DNA of 64,000 bases from Liolophura sinensis. Taxonomy: Eukaryota > Mollusca > Polyplacophora > Chitonida > Chitonidae. Position numbers and translations under genes: made by a program. This document shows positions 62,101 through 63,535 of this stretch, piece by piece. Location: the NCBI RefSeq assembly GCF_032854445.1, contig NC_088300.1:10108001-10172000 (forward strand), given 5' to 3'. The first letter of the stretch is position 1. Each line of letters begins with the position of its first letter. The notes under the pieces are model-generated. The model had not been told where the DNA came from. It worked only from the letters and a program-made list of their open reading frames with translations, and ran no database searches.

Positions 62101-63535
62101 CTCTGCTCCATCTGTACTTCATACTGCTTCCACTGTGACTCATACTGCTGAAACAGTTCCTTGTTAGGGTGAGCTGAAAACAACAAAAACAACACACATG
62201 ATATTTCTTCACAAAGCTATACGACAAGGGTTTAACTTCGTACTTATATGATGGCAATTGCTTTACAATTGTTCCTAAAGTAACCTACATGCTCTTCATT
62301 CAGCTACCTGAAACTATCTCCTGGCTTGAAACCACAGCCAACTCAACCACAGTAGGATTCAAACCTGCACCCTCACACTGACCAAAGGCAGAACACAAAT
62401 CATGATTGTGTCACCATGCAATGTCCACAAAACTCAAGTCATGCTCTGTGCAACCAGACCTGCTATTACAGACTGTGAAGGACAAAGACTAACATGTTTT
62501 AAGTTTAAGTATAACTATAAGAAAACATTTCTTATAAAATATTTCACCAACAACTGAATGTTTCATGTGACAATGTTTTTTTTCTGTGTCGATGAACATT
62601 ACAACCAATGAAATTACACTGTAATGAAACTCTCAAAAGTATTTTAACAGACAAAAGTTGTCAGGGTTAAAATGTAGAAAAAAAGTTAAAAAGCCTCGTA
62701 GTTCCCCATGGAAATCTTCAAAACTGAAGAATTTTCTCCCAAATGACAGTGACAGCCCTGCATGATGGCATACCTTTGTTTTGTTCTTTCCAATCATCGT
62801 ACTGTTTTCTCCAATCTGAATACTGCTGACTGAACTCCTCTTCCTCTTTCAGTATGGCTTCAACTTCTGTAGAGAACAGCATTTATTTCTTTACTGGTAT
62901 GGTCAAGTATGATTCCACAGCATGATTTCTGGATTTCTTATCTCATTATATTTATTTATTTGATTGGTGTTTTACACTGTACTCAAGAATATTTCACTTA
63001 TATTTCGGCAGCCAGCATTATGATGGGAGATGGGCACATGCCACATATGGTCAGGAAGGAGACCAGCATGAGCTCGACTTGAGCTTACAGCGACCACTTT
63101 GATGAGAGGCTTCCGGGTCATTCGTGTAAAAACGGAGGCCATGGGGCCCCATCAGGTCATTATCAGAAAAATGATAGAGACAGCAGATTCAGATACATGA
63201 TTCAGTATTTCTGAACAAATTTCTGTCAGTAACAACTGTAACTTTTGGCCACCAAATTCATTTGTGAGAAACAAAAACATGCCTGGATTCTATTAGTTAC
63301 CTGGTGTTTTTGTTGGTGATGGAGGTGGTGGCTTCTGCGTGTTGCTATATGGGTTAGGAGCATCCCTGGGGGGTGGGGGAGGCTGCTGGTACATGCTCCA
63401 GCCCTGATACTGCTGAGACTGCTGTGGTTGATGTGGTTGATATTGATGCTGTTGTTGCTGTTGCTGCCATTGTTGTGCTTGCATCTGAAGCTGTGACAGC
63501 TTCTGTTGTTCAATATCATCAGATGGTGTCAAGCT
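10118..63535 (-). CDS. YLPM1: YLPM1 (ZAP3) orthologue, 20 exons, 5' end outside window
   Basis: This is a nuclear P-loop protein; vertebrate YLPM1 binds protein phosphatase 1 and is linked to transcription and RNA processing. The exons join 63301-63535, 62774-62866, 61988-62173, 58835-59894, 57805-57898, 56730-57275, 56020-56415, 55344-55582, 52223-52491, 51316-51525, 50729-50849, 49603-49846, 49194-49313, 46672-46848, 45362-45445, 44723-44806, 42418-42531, 23096-23144, 11721-11830 and 10118-10264. Numbering residues from the first listed exon: Gln-rich 10-60, helical W/Q repeats 80-150, Arg-Gly-rich 173-870, RD/RE-rich 871-1150, P-loop domain about 1209-1390 (Walker A GPPGSGKS 1217-1224; LDDYF; IIIDAVN), poly-Asp 1411-1421, KKRVRW 1475-1480, C-terminus NQTKYF. 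The C-terminal third aligns closely to vertebrate YLPM1 as I remember it. The middle is lineage-specific low complexity. The N-terminal exon(s) and promoter lie beyond 64000. Confidence 0.93.
10265..11720. other. YLPM1 last intron, unique AT-rich sequence
   Basis: 1456 bp. Apart from the TA microsatellite at 10634-10671 I see no repeat array or SINE. Composition is strongly AT-rich. Confidence 0.6.
10634..10671. repeat. (AT)n microsatellite, about 19 repeats
   Basis: Uninterrupted alternating A/T run of about 38 bp preceded by ATCATCATC. Confidence 0.95.
11721..11830 (-). CDS. YLPM1: YLPM1 exon s: KLDGIRPGKRKR, DYLQL
   Basis: 110 nt, acceptor TTTTTTTCTATTGCAG, donor GTAAGTTGG. It encodes KLDGIRPGKRKRTPSPQNLE then DYLQLDLRPIDPSKKR. 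GKRKR is a probable nuclear localisation signal. The last Arg begins the KKRVRW motif, completed by the next exon. Confidence 0.95.
12670..13235. repeat. 37-bp minisatellite, about 15 copies
   Basis: The unit reads ACCATGTTATTACATGT, then (A/G)TGTATTGTCAGTCATCAT. Unit length counted directly is 37 bp in well-preserved copies, with some shorter ones. Alternative blocks (TATGTATTG versus GGGTATTG; CAGCCATC versus CAGTCATC) show divergence. Plus-strand open frames here are stop-free units, not a gene. Confidence 0.9.
13991..14121. repeat. 43-bp triplication
   Basis: Three nearly identical copies, each containing GCATAAACCTAGTCCAGTTA followed by CCATCTAA(C/T)TCAATGGTCA. The copies differ at only a few positions, so the expansion is young. 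Confidence 0.92.
14300..14472 (-). mobile_element. SINE-B copy with internal deletion
   Basis: It retains the TTGGGGTTTAACATCGTACT tail block, the TTGTTGCAAGACGGATTTCC block and the CTCTTTTGTCTAGTGCTGCTTCACC block. It then jumps directly to CAACTGTGCTATCAGGGCC, the tRNA-like head end seen at 53665-54025. About 150 bp of the middle is missing. Confidence 0.8.
14815..15452. repeat. 31-bp minisatellite, about 20 copies
   Basis: The unit is AATGAATCCCCTGTAGGTGT followed by GGGTATGGGGA. Spacing measured at 15061 and 15092 is 31 bp. The first copies (14815-14980) are diverged, and those from 15001 on are nearly uniform. The minus strand shows open frames of up to 158 codons because the unit lacks stops in all three rotations. 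I do not regard them as genes. Confidence 0.93.
15565..16832. repeat. 24-bp minisatellite, about 53 copies, with higher-order pattern
   Basis: The unit is ACAGGGATTACATTACCCTC plus AAGG, exactly 24 bp (8 codons), so both strands carry long periodic open frames: 249 codons on minus reading NVIPVLEG repeats and 194 codons on plus reading DYITLKDR repeats. A variant unit containing GGATCACACTACTCTTAAGG starts at 16295, 16391, 16487, 16607 and 16679, spacings of 96, 96, 120 and 72 bp, showing multi-unit block duplication. It is not expected to be coding: no splice link, no non-repeat domain, and equal openness on both strands. Confidence 0.93.
17455..17528 (-). mobile_element. SINE-A tail fragment
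   Basis: TTCATTTATTTGATTGGTCT, then CACTCAAGAATATTTCACTT and CTACGAC, match the inverted 3' end of SINE-A. Nothing of the central domain or head follows. Confidence 0.75.
17735..17998. repeat. Triplicated unit of roughly 85 bp
   Basis: Three copies share AATCACAGTTTTTGTCA(A/G)T, ACCTCAAC(A/C)TA, and CCAACTA(C/G)TGTCCATATTTA, each preceded by TCTTAAAAACAAAAAAA-like A-rich sequence that varies in length. Confidence 0.88.
19470..19530 (+). mobile_element. SINE-A central fragment
   Basis: GTTTCCTCCCACCATAATGC then TGGCTGTCGTCTAATAAGTG matches the SINE-A central domain. The flanks are degraded. Confidence 0.7.
20300..20465 (-). mobile_element. SINE-A copy with intact tRNA-like head, 3' truncated
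   Basis: Read on the minus strand it begins GGGGGCCTCCATGGCTCAGT, then CGGTTAGCGCGCTAGCGCAG, GTGAGTTCAAGACC (B-box-like), CATGCTGGCTTCCTCTCCGG and CAACCTGTGGATGGTCGTGG. It stops before the TTTCCTCCCACC block. A-box and B-box positions are as in the full copy at 51693. Confidence 0.85.
21267..21300. repeat. C-rich tract, potential G-quadruplex on minus strand
   Basis: A run beginning CCCCAGCTCCCCCCCTCCAC is followed by about 14 uninterrupted C and CACCCCCAC. The minus strand therefore has four or more G-runs of at least three within about 35 nt, which is the YLPM1 transcript sense within an intron. Confidence 0.85.
22730..22925. repeat. 33-bp minisatellite, 6 copies
   Basis: The unit is TACTTTGAATAACACTTGAA then GGCAGTTCTGGCA, 33 bp. 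On the minus strand this reads as an 11-residue repeat (MPELPSSVIQS), which explains the chance open frame there. It ends about 170 bp from the 49-nt YLPM1 exon. Confidence 0.92.
23096..23144 (-). CDS. YLPM1: YLPM1 exon r: 49-nt exon between giant introns
   Basis: 49 nt, acceptor CTCTGCTGACAG, donor GTAAGTCATC. It encodes VHKKSRWETDTSAEQL plus the first base of Asp. Vertebrate YLPM1 has a closely similar (P)KSKWE(M)DTSEAKLDKLDGL segment at this place. It joins in frame to the 38-residue block before it and, across the split Asp codon, to KLDGIRPGKRKR after it. Its flanking introns are 19.3 kb and 11.3 kb. Confidence 0.92.
25795..26615. repeat. Degenerate ~30-bp pyrimidine-rich minisatellite
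   Basis: The unit approximates TTTGCCCATGCTAAAACCCT then TTCCCTGTTC, about 30 bp. Copies vary in length (28-50 bp) and carry T-runs, so the array is old. The plus strand is pyrimidine-rich and the transcript (minus) strand purine-rich (AAAGAACAGGGAAAGGG). About 25 copies. Confidence 0.85.
27126..27949. repeat. 53-bp minisatellite with palindromic core, about 15 copies
   Basis: The unit is ACAGTAATTATACAATACAC, ATGTACATGTGC(A/C)(G/A)CACT, TCTG(T/C)CATTCTGAGT, 53 bp. Most copies hold CACATGTACATGTG, a perfect 14-bp palindrome. A few copies have CACATGTCCAAGTG instead, where the palindrome is lost. These variant copies start near 27192, 27359 and 27503 and recur about every three units, suggesting block duplication. 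Confidence 0.92.
28898..29012 (-). mobile_element. SINE-A 3' half
   Basis: TTATTTACTTGACTGGTGTT, TTACGCCGTACTCAAGGACA, TTTCACTTATACAACAGCAG, CCAGCATTATAGAGGGAGG and CCCACGATCACCTGCAGGTT follow SINE-A in inverted order up to the end of the central domain. Confidence 0.85.
29391..29463 (-). mobile_element. SINE-B tail fragment
   Basis: GGGTTAGGGTTTAACGTCAT then GCTCAGCAATGTTTCAG and TATATGATGACGAGAAG match the 3' block of SINE-B in the same orientation as at 6453 and 53665. Confidence 0.7.
30067..30200 (-). mobile_element. SINE-A diverged copy
   Basis: TGTATTTATTTATTTATTTG, ATTGAAGTTTTACACTGCTC, GAATATTTCACTTAAACAAC and AGGCAGCATTATG match the inverted SINE-A tail with many substitutions. The central domain is only weakly recognisable. 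Confidence 0.75.
30206..30300. repeat. 32-bp triplication
   Basis: Three copies of GTAGACATACCTTTCCCTAT followed by ACGACTTTCCCT; the last copy ends in TATGACTGG. The repeat begins inside the degraded end of the adjacent SINE-A copy. Confidence 0.92.
30375..30500 (+). mobile_element. SINE-A 3' half with tail
   Basis: AATGGTTGTGGGTTTCCCCT, GTTTCCTCCCACCCATAATG, AAGTGAAATATTCTTGAGTA and an AATCAAATAAATAAATC tail. It lies 175 bp from the oppositely oriented copy at 30067-30200, so transcripts could fold back. Confidence 0.88.
31665..32740. repeat. 57-bp minisatellite, about 19 copies
   Basis: The unit is CTGGAGACTTCATGTCACCG, TATTATCATAGTTCATCCTG, GCCAGCACACAACTAGC, 57 bp. Sub-variants (CCGCCCACAAC, CACTAACACACTAGC, TGTCCACAAC) recur in groups, and two consecutive CACTAACACACTAGC units near 32340-32460 are near identical, so recent block duplication is likely. 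Confidence 0.93.
33176..33362 (-). mobile_element. SINE-A copy, 5' head partial
   Basis: TGTTTATTAATTAATTTATT (tail), CACTGGTGTTTTTCGCCGTA, CCAGAAATTATGGTGGGAGG, CACCCACAGGTTGCTG, then GACTTGAACTCACGCGACC (B-box region). The A-box part of the head is missing. Confidence 0.85.
34085..34262. repeat. 52-bp triplication
   Basis: Three copies of CAATTGGCAGTATTACAGCA, ATATGGCCACAAAACCAGTC, AGGACCAGGAAA. The first is preceded by GACTAGGGTTTAAAGCCACA, which resembles the 3' end of another mollusc-type SINE, so a SINE tail may have seeded the repeat. Confidence 0.88.
35090..35132. repeat. (TA)n microsatellite, about 21 repeats
   Basis: Uninterrupted alternating T/A run of about 41 bp followed by TTTGTATG. 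Confidence 0.95.
38400..39290. repeat. Degenerate ~26-bp (52-bp dimer) minisatellite
   Basis: Two half-units alternate: ACACTTCAGTTGTGACTGGG plus GATGTT, and ACACCTTAATTATGACAAGG plus GCAGTA. The halves are themselves similar (ACACYTYARTTRTGAC core), so a 26-bp ancestor appears to have dimerised to 52 bp. Copies are diverged and of uneven length. Related words (TTACACTGTAATTATGACTG) continue to about 39500. Confidence 0.85.
39515..40053. repeat. 58-bp minisatellite with hairpin, about 9 copies
   Basis: The unit is GTTTCTGACAGGTCCATTGT, TCACGACTATGGAAGGGACC, ATAGTTATGCTTTCACTA, 58 bp. Four central copies (about 39570-39810) are almost identical. Each contains ACTATGG-AAGGGA-CCATAGT, a perfect 7-bp stem with a 6-nt loop. 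Outer copies are diverged. Words such as ATGAATGGG..CATAGTTATG are shared with the 69-bp array 0.9 kb away. Confidence 0.92.
40054..40929. other. Non-repetitive spacer between two related arrays
   Basis: About 870 bp of unique sequence separates the 58-bp and 69-bp arrays. It contains a SINE-A remnant at 40165-40245. The two minus-strand open frames here (67-89 codons) show no recognisable domain. The GTAATTACACCTTAT sequence at 40908-40922 resembles units of the array at 38400. Confidence 0.6.
40165..40245 (-). mobile_element. SINE-A tail remnant
   Basis: CTTTATTTGATTTCTTATGT, GTACACAAGAATATTTCTCT, TCTACGTCGGCGGCCAGCGC match the inverted SINE-A tail and the first bases of the central domain, diverged. 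Confidence 0.65.
40930..41800 (+). repeat. 69-bp homogenised satellite with in-frame 296-codon ORF
   Basis: About 12 units of 69 bp (23 codons). The plus-strand frame from ATG 40954 to the stop at 41842-41844 repeats GNFSQLCLNGDIVMVNY(M/I)CYLHR. Inner units are almost identical at the DNA level; the main differences are ATATGTTAT versus ATGTGTTAT (I/M) and TAT/TAC. The M/I marker runs I-M-I-M-I-M-M-M-I-M-I, so a 138-bp dimer has also been copied. It is antisense to YLPM1 and inside its intron. I see no promoter, splice link or known domain, and the open frame follows from a 3n unit without stops, so I class it as a repeat rather than a gene. Confidence 0.9.
42418..42531 (-). CDS. YLPM1: YLPM1 exon q: acidic tail with poly-Asp
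   Basis: 114 nt, phase 0, acceptor TGTGTGTCAG, donor GTAAGTCAT. It encodes VEMEDTSDEPGNVDIQGKR, then KNSPT, eleven Asp and GGG. VEMED directly follows the LLQDAAI(x)E exon in the vertebrate protein too. The poly-Asp tract is a GAT/GAC trinucleotide microsatellite at about 42427-42459. The acceptor side is overlapped by a 53-bp array. Confidence 0.93.
42532..42775. repeat. 53-bp array duplicating the exon q 3' splice site
   Basis: Five units of CTGACACCAGATTTACAGGT, ATTCATAGCTCTACCAAAAA, CACAGCTCTCCAC. On the transcript strand each unit ends in (G)GTGTCAG, the same word as the real acceptor (TGTGTGTCAG) at the boundary 42531/42532. Acceptor-like positions fall at 42588, 42641, 42694 and 42747 (spacing 57, 53, 53, 53). 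The real acceptor belongs to the first, most diverged unit. Confidence 0.88.
42815..43965. repeat. 38-43-bp minisatellite, about 27 copies
   Basis: The unit is GTGTACTACAGTAGTGGTGG, AGAATGCAGAAGGAACAAAG plus ACT (43 bp), with a shorter form ending AGATGGAATACT (39 bp) in a run near 43140-43240. Open frames on both strands come from stop-poor units. The minus sense (CTGCATTCTCCACCACTACT) is homologous to intron sequence beginning about 8 nt after the donor of the exon at 44723. Confidence 0.92.
43966..44569. other. Unique intron sequence between array and its outlier copies
   Basis: About 600 bp without repeats. A 95-codon plus-strand open frame (43989-44276) has no recognisable domain and follows directly from the array; I do not call it a gene. 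Confidence 0.55.
44570..44721. repeat. Outlying diverged copies of the 43-bp unit, flush with YLPM1 donor
   Basis: TACAGTAGTGGAGGGGAATG then TAGAAGTGGCAAACACTGTG at about 44573-44611, and TATTACAGTAATAGTGGAGA at about 44686-44705, match the array unit. The last ends a few bases from the exon donor at 44721-44722. These look like the founder or oldest copies of the array at 42815. Confidence 0.75.
44723..44806 (-). CDS. YLPM1: YLPM1 exon p: WEPTPSHMIRLD
   Basis: 84 nt, phase 0, acceptor GTGTATTTCAG, donor GTAAGGCAG. It encodes IMATWEPTPSHMIRLDVRAL then LQDAAITE. This corresponds to the WE(x)P(x)H(M)RLD(I/V)R(S/A)LLQDAAI segment ending the P-loop domain. Intron sequence beginning about 8 nt past the donor is homologous to the unit of the roughly 43-bp array further down the same intron. 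Confidence 0.95.
44807..45361. other. YLPM1 intron, unique
   Basis: 555 bp with no array. A short ATTTCATTGGTATGTTATAA stretch near 45280 faintly recalls a SINE-A tail but is too degraded to call. Confidence 0.55.
45362..45445 (-). CDS. YLPM1: YLPM1 exon o: CAKRNTHKR
   Basis: 84 nt, phase 0, acceptor CTGATTGACAG, donor GTGGGTGTG. It encodes VYVADIEAEASACAKRNTHK then RSQQEIEK. The (T/A)C(G/A)KRN(I/T)H motif is a conserved signature of YLPM1-type P-loop domains. Too short to be found by open-frame length alone; identified by similarity and phase. Confidence 0.93.
45446..46671. other. YLPM1 intron with TA-rich microsatellite
   Basis: 1226 bp, unique except for an impure (TA)n/(TATG) run at 45670-45709. 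No exon-like conserved stretch seen. Confidence 0.6.
46672..46848 (-). CDS. YLPM1: YLPM1 exon n: P-loop domain core
   Basis: 177 nt, phase 0, acceptor TTTTGTTCTGCAG, donor GTGAGTATCC. It encodes VMDYEYEPEMEIIYRQDLFK, TFKKNIDNGFFSFIIIDAVN and EKAKHFEDYWSYAKSKGFQ. The (F)IIIDAVN strand is Walker-B-like, and the whole exon is highly similar to vertebrate YLPM1. The intron immediately 5' of it holds a 2-kb 74-bp minisatellite. Confidence 0.96.
46885..48905. repeat. 74-bp minisatellite, about 27 copies, with block duplication
   Basis: The unit is CACATTCCCTCAACAATACA, ACTACATATACACAGCGTCT, CAGACTCTTCACCAGCTTTC, CACACCATAACAGG, 74 bp (measured 46956 to 47030). It fills most of the intron directly 5' of the exon at 46672-46848; the first copy begins within 40 bp of the acceptor. 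A block of about 240 bp near 47142-47370 recurs near 48108-48337, sharing the rare variants GTTTCCGAC, CCCCCAACAAT and GCTTTTCAGAC, an offset of 966 bp (about 13 units). On the transcript strand each unit holds CCTGTTATGG, which shares GTTATGG with the start of the adjacent exon; this may be chance. Confidence 0.94.
49194..49313 (-). CDS. YLPM1: YLPM1 exon m: LDDYF motif
   Basis: 120 nt, phase 0 at both ends, acceptor TCTGATTTAACAG, donor GTATGTTT. It encodes DKEKGNKGSDVRILCLDDYF then MVEVDKTVREPLTGKNIKTK. The (R)IL(S/C)LDDYF string is a conserved part of the nucleotide-binding fold in YLPM1 and related P-loop kinase-like proteins. Confidence 0.95.
49603..49846 (-). CDS. YLPM1: YLPM1 exon l: Walker A P-loop exon
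   Basis: 244 nt, acceptor CTGCCTTTACAG, donor GTGAGTACC. It encodes SRDTSSVSRMDDRDYLHRNF, a linker with VNDLLCSPGRDGRPSQ, then IVIILRGPPGSGKSYLSKLI. GPPGSGKS is a Walker A motif; vertebrate YLPM1 has the same arrangement (VNDLLxxPGRxxRPxxIV followed by the P-loop). The acceptor side abuts a 67-bp array whose unit contains this same acceptor and the first bases of this exon. Confidence 0.96.
49847..50310. repeat. 67-bp array carrying a 3' splice site and exon start
   Basis: Seven units (the exon edge plus six intronic) with an exact 67-bp period. The unit is GTGTCACATGGTCTGTAAAG, GCAGAAACGGTCTATCTGTA, CAATTATCTGGATGTGAGCA, GGACAAA. The true exon edge reads GTGTCACGGGAT then CTGTAAAGGCAG (acceptor, plus-strand view). 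Acceptor-equivalent positions fall at 49846 (real), 49913, 49980, 50047, 50114, 50181 and 50248. Five of six copies keep the AG (CTGCCTTTACAG on the transcript strand); the copy at 49980 has AA. The unit includes exonic bases, so the duplication spanned the exon boundary. Confidence 0.93.
50311..50728. other. YLPM1 intron, unique remainder
   Basis: After a last decayed repeat edge (GTGTTTCAAGGTGCTTTAAA at 50308) no structure is seen up to the donor of the exon at 50729. Confidence 0.55.
50729..50849 (-). CDS. YLPM1: YLPM1 exon k: RD-dipeptide exon
   Basis: 121 nt, acceptor TTCTTCAACAG, donor GTAAGATTC. It encodes GRDSRDRGYDRGYDRHGDR and then DRQGGERRDRDRDRDRDRYG. This Arg/Asp dipeptide tract resembles the RS/RD-like regions of splicing-associated proteins and the same region of the vertebrate orthologue. 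Both split codons agree with the neighbours. Confidence 0.88.
50850..51315. other. YLPM1 intron, unique
   Basis: 466 bp, no array, SINE or exon-like signal. Confidence 0.6.
51316..51525 (-). CDS. YLPM1: YLPM1 exon j: VIDYGHGK..VE motif
   Basis: 210 nt, acceptor TTTACCCCTCAG, donor GTGAGGTCG. It encodes YPVSGSTMLAAPEVIDYGHG then KAASSVERSQEREISSERDG and an RD/RE-rich end. The DYGHG(K/R)..VE string matches a conserved string of vertebrate YLPM1 that lies a short way N-terminal to the P-loop domain. It begins with two bases completing Asp and ends with one base of another Asp codon. Confidence 0.92.
51693..51952 (+). mobile_element. SINE-A, full-length tRNA-derived element with TSD
   Basis: About 260 bp. 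The tRNA-like head reads GGGGCCTCCGTGGCTCAGTC, AGTTAGCGCGCTAGCGCAGC (A-box region), GTGAGTTCAAGTCC (B box at about 51770-51782). Then comes CATGCTGGCTTCCTCTCCGG, a central domain (GTGGGTTTCCCCGG, GTTTCCTCCCACCATAATGC, TGGCTGCCGTCGTATAAGTG), AATATTCTTGAGTACGGCGT and a CAAATAAATAAATAAAT tail. Flanks TCAATGGTCGACG (51680-51692) and TCAATGGTTGACG (51953-51965) are a 13-bp target-site duplication with one mismatch. tRNA-derived heads are transcribed by RNA polymerase III; mobilisation needs a partner LINE not seen here. This is the reference copy for the other SINE-A pieces. Confidence 0.93.
52223..52491 (-). CDS. YLPM1: YLPM1 exon i: RDPL tetrad repeats and VDYGRR
   Basis: 269 nt, acceptor CTATGCAG, donor GTAATTAG. 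It encodes SYDLYRERYTRDPLDRD, then a run of five or so DPLR tetrads at 52365-52460, then DPVRDRVRDPLLREERVLDR and VDVVDYGRRTTTDYYREK. The 12-bp coding unit is GGATCC-rich. The VDYG motif recurs in the next exon and is also present in vertebrate YLPM1. Confidence 0.88.
53665..54025 (-). mobile_element. SINE-B, near full-length tRNA-derived element
   Basis: Read on the minus strand: head ACCGGCCCTGCTAGCACAGT, TGGTAGAGTGTCCGCTTGAG (A-box region), TTCAGGATCAATCCTGGGTC (B-box region), then AGAGGAAGTTGCAGCTTCCT (a self-complementary stretch), CGAGTCACACC, GGCTCGGGCGGGGCTGCTTA, CTTCGGTAAGTCATCTCAGT, GTCCTGCAACAAAGAGG, CATATGACTGAAAAACTG, and the tail GTTAAACCCCAAGCACTCAC followed by more CTCA repeats. 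About 360 bp. I found no clear target-site duplication. Confidence 0.88.
54175..54268. repeat. 19-bp minisatellite, 5 copies
   Basis: The unit is CACCTATACTGGCACATGA with a variant GGTGCACGA in the second and third copies, arranged outer-inner-inner-outer-outer. Confidence 0.93.
55344..55582 (-). CDS. YLPM1: YLPM1 exon h: Arg/Asp/Tyr/Pro-rich
   Basis: 239 nt, acceptor GTGACATTGCAG, donor GTGAGAAGG. It encodes PVDPWRGEVLDDGPYRRDMY, then DRLRPYLDPYGLPPRDPYYE and an RRDPYGEYPPPLSEYERRR segment. It is similar in style to the RDY/DRER region of vertebrate YLPM1. It ends with two bases (AG) completed by A of the next exon. Confidence 0.87.
55583..56019. other. YLPM1 intron with SINE-A tail
   Basis: 437 bp. 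The SINE-A 3' fragment lies at 55675-55742; the rest is unique. Confidence 0.6.
55675..55742 (+). mobile_element. SINE-A 3' fragment
   Basis: CCATGATGTTAGCCGCCGTT, GTGTGAAATATTCTTGAGTA, CAGCATAAAACATGAATCAA and ATAAATAC match the end of SINE-A. Confidence 0.85.
56020..56415 (-). CDS. YLPM1: YLPM1 exon g: tandem RGMDRGRG repeats
   Basis: 396 nt, phase 0 at both ends, acceptor CTTCTCCCTCTCAG, donor GTAAGAAA. It encodes GFPGLDHGEESEEGDGPQMN then about 15 imperfect 6-7-residue repeats of the type RGRGMD / GGRGMN, ending REELPLD. The DNA underneath is an 18-21-bp coding minisatellite (CCACGCCCACGATTCATG-like on the plus strand). Copy number is likely to vary between alleles. The vertebrate protein also has RG/RER repeats around this position. 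Confidence 0.87.
56416..56729. other. YLPM1 intron, unique
   Basis: 314 bp between exons g and f; a pyrimidine-rich transcript-strand tract precedes the acceptor at 56416. Nothing else seen. Confidence 0.6.
56730..57275 (-). CDS. YLPM1: YLPM1 exon f: RG/GM-rich exon
   Basis: 546 nt, phase 0 at both ends, acceptor GTGGACTCCAG, donor GTAAGGGG. It encodes 182 residues starting FKLNMPDMLKGS, with an acidic patch (HIEDDENMDM) and then RGMPRGRGPRG, MRGGRGQRYQRGGG and RGRGMMMRGRGRGMG motifs, ending EDDVQEEQ. The exon is symmetric, so skipping it would keep the frame. Confidence 0.85.
57276..57804. other. YLPM1 intron, unique
   Basis: 529 bp without arrays or SINEs. Confidence 0.6.
57805..57898 (-). 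CDS. YLPM1: YLPM1 exon e: small Ser/Gln-rich exon
   Basis: 94 nt, acceptor TATGACAG, donor GTAATAATG. It encodes GSDHSSDQIGQGESTAARQ then GGSTQAEQHDRE. It starts with the single base needed to complete the Arg codon of the preceding exon (AG+A) and ends in phase 0. The composition is bland, so support comes from the phase match and clean splice signals. Confidence 0.75.
57899..58834. other. YLPM1 intron, unique
   Basis: 936 bp without arrays or SINEs; chance frames only. Confidence 0.6.
58835..59894 (-). CDS. YLPM1: YLPM1 exon d: large Gly/Arg/Gln-rich exon
   Basis: 1060 nt, the largest exon; acceptor after a T-rich tract (AACATTTTCAG), donor GTTAGTATG. It encodes about 352 residues of low-complexity Gly, Arg and Gln (repeated RGRG, GRGGPG, QQRG and GxGRG motifs) typical of RGG/RG RNA-binding disordered regions. 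The C-terminal end is charged (EEFVDRDNEDRGKPDDPMNR). GC content is clearly higher than in the flanking introns. I cannot align this exon to vertebrate YLPM1, so the link rests on phase, strand and position. Confidence 0.87.
59895..61987. other. YLPM1 intron, 2.1 kb
   Basis: It contains the degraded repeat at 60650-60745. Several 60-75-codon open frames on both strands have no recognised domain. A further in-frame symmetric YLPM1 exon here cannot be excluded because the phases of the flanking exons would allow one, but I found no conserved stretch. Confidence 0.5.
60650..60745. repeat. Dispersed-repeat-like fragment (CTTTCAAGTACTT)
   Basis: GGTTCGCAGGCCTGACAAAC, then AAGGACTTTTCAAGTACTTT, CAAGTACTTAAAATACAAAT and TCAAGTTCC. 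The AAGGACTTTTCAAG word is common in dispersed repeats of many animal genomes, and a 9-bp word (TTTCAAGTA) is repeated in tandem here. Two AAATTCAAATAAAGTGT words lie just before it at about 60600-60640. I cannot assign a family. Confidence 0.45.
61988..62173 (-). CDS. YLPM1: YLPM1 exon c: HPNKELFQQYESQWKQYE segment
   Basis: 186 nt, between a pyrimidine-rich acceptor (TTTTGTTGTTTTCAG) and GTAGCTAA. It encodes (A)HPNKELFQQYESQWKQYE, then a basic helix (RKADIKTRKEKVLQ) and a Ser/Ala/Pro linker. The first half closely resembles vertebrate YLPM1. The frame joins to the next exon found 2.1 kb downstream through a split Gly codon. Confidence 0.9.
   Translation of the reverse strand, partial: LTLTRNCFSSMSHSGSSMKYRWSRGKLTSRQGKKRSCNLQPVLLPHLPAQTHPVPRVGQVK
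62174..62773. other. YLPM1 intron, unique
   Basis: 600 bp without arrays. GGGTTTAACTTCGTACTTAT at 62229-62248 recalls the SINE-B tail block but is too short to call an element. Confidence 0.55.
62774..62866 (-). CDS. YLPM1: YLPM1 exon b: helical W-rich segment
   Basis: 93 nt, preceded by TTCTCTACAG and followed by GTATGCC. It encodes (E)VEAILKEEEEFSQQYSDWR and KQYDDWKEQNK, a charged helical segment with spaced Trp/Tyr. Phases (two bases in, one base out) agree with both neighbours. The order, a Gln-rich exon then this, then an HPN(K)EL(F)xQYExQWK exon, follows the vertebrate protein. Confidence 0.88.
62944..63150 (-). mobile_element. SINE-A near full-length copy, diverged
   Basis: ATATTTATTTATTTGATTGG, TGTTTTACACTGTACTCAAG, AATATTTCACTTATA, GGCAGCCAGCATTATGATGG, then ACCAGCATGAGCTCGACTTG (B-box side), CAGCGACCACTTTGATGAGA, CTTCCGGGTCATTCGTG and CGGAGGCCATGGGGCCCC. 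About 60 bp of the central domain and part of the head (the GCGCTAGCGC region) are deleted. It occupies most of the intron between exons b and a. Confidence 0.88.
63301..63535 (-). CDS. YLPM1: YLPM1 exon a: Gln/Pro-rich
   Basis: 235 nt; starts in phase 0 after TTACATTCCAG and ends with one base (G) before GTAACTAA. It encodes 78 residues: SLTPSDDIEQQKLSQLQMQA, a Gln/His-rich run, then a Pro-rich stretch (QPPPPPRDAPNPYS, KPPPPSPTKTP). The LQ..AQQW pattern followed by a Gln/His tract matches the equivalent region of vertebrate YLPM1. The CAG/CAA-type tract at about 63425-63480 is a coding repeat and may vary in length. Confidence 0.88.
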
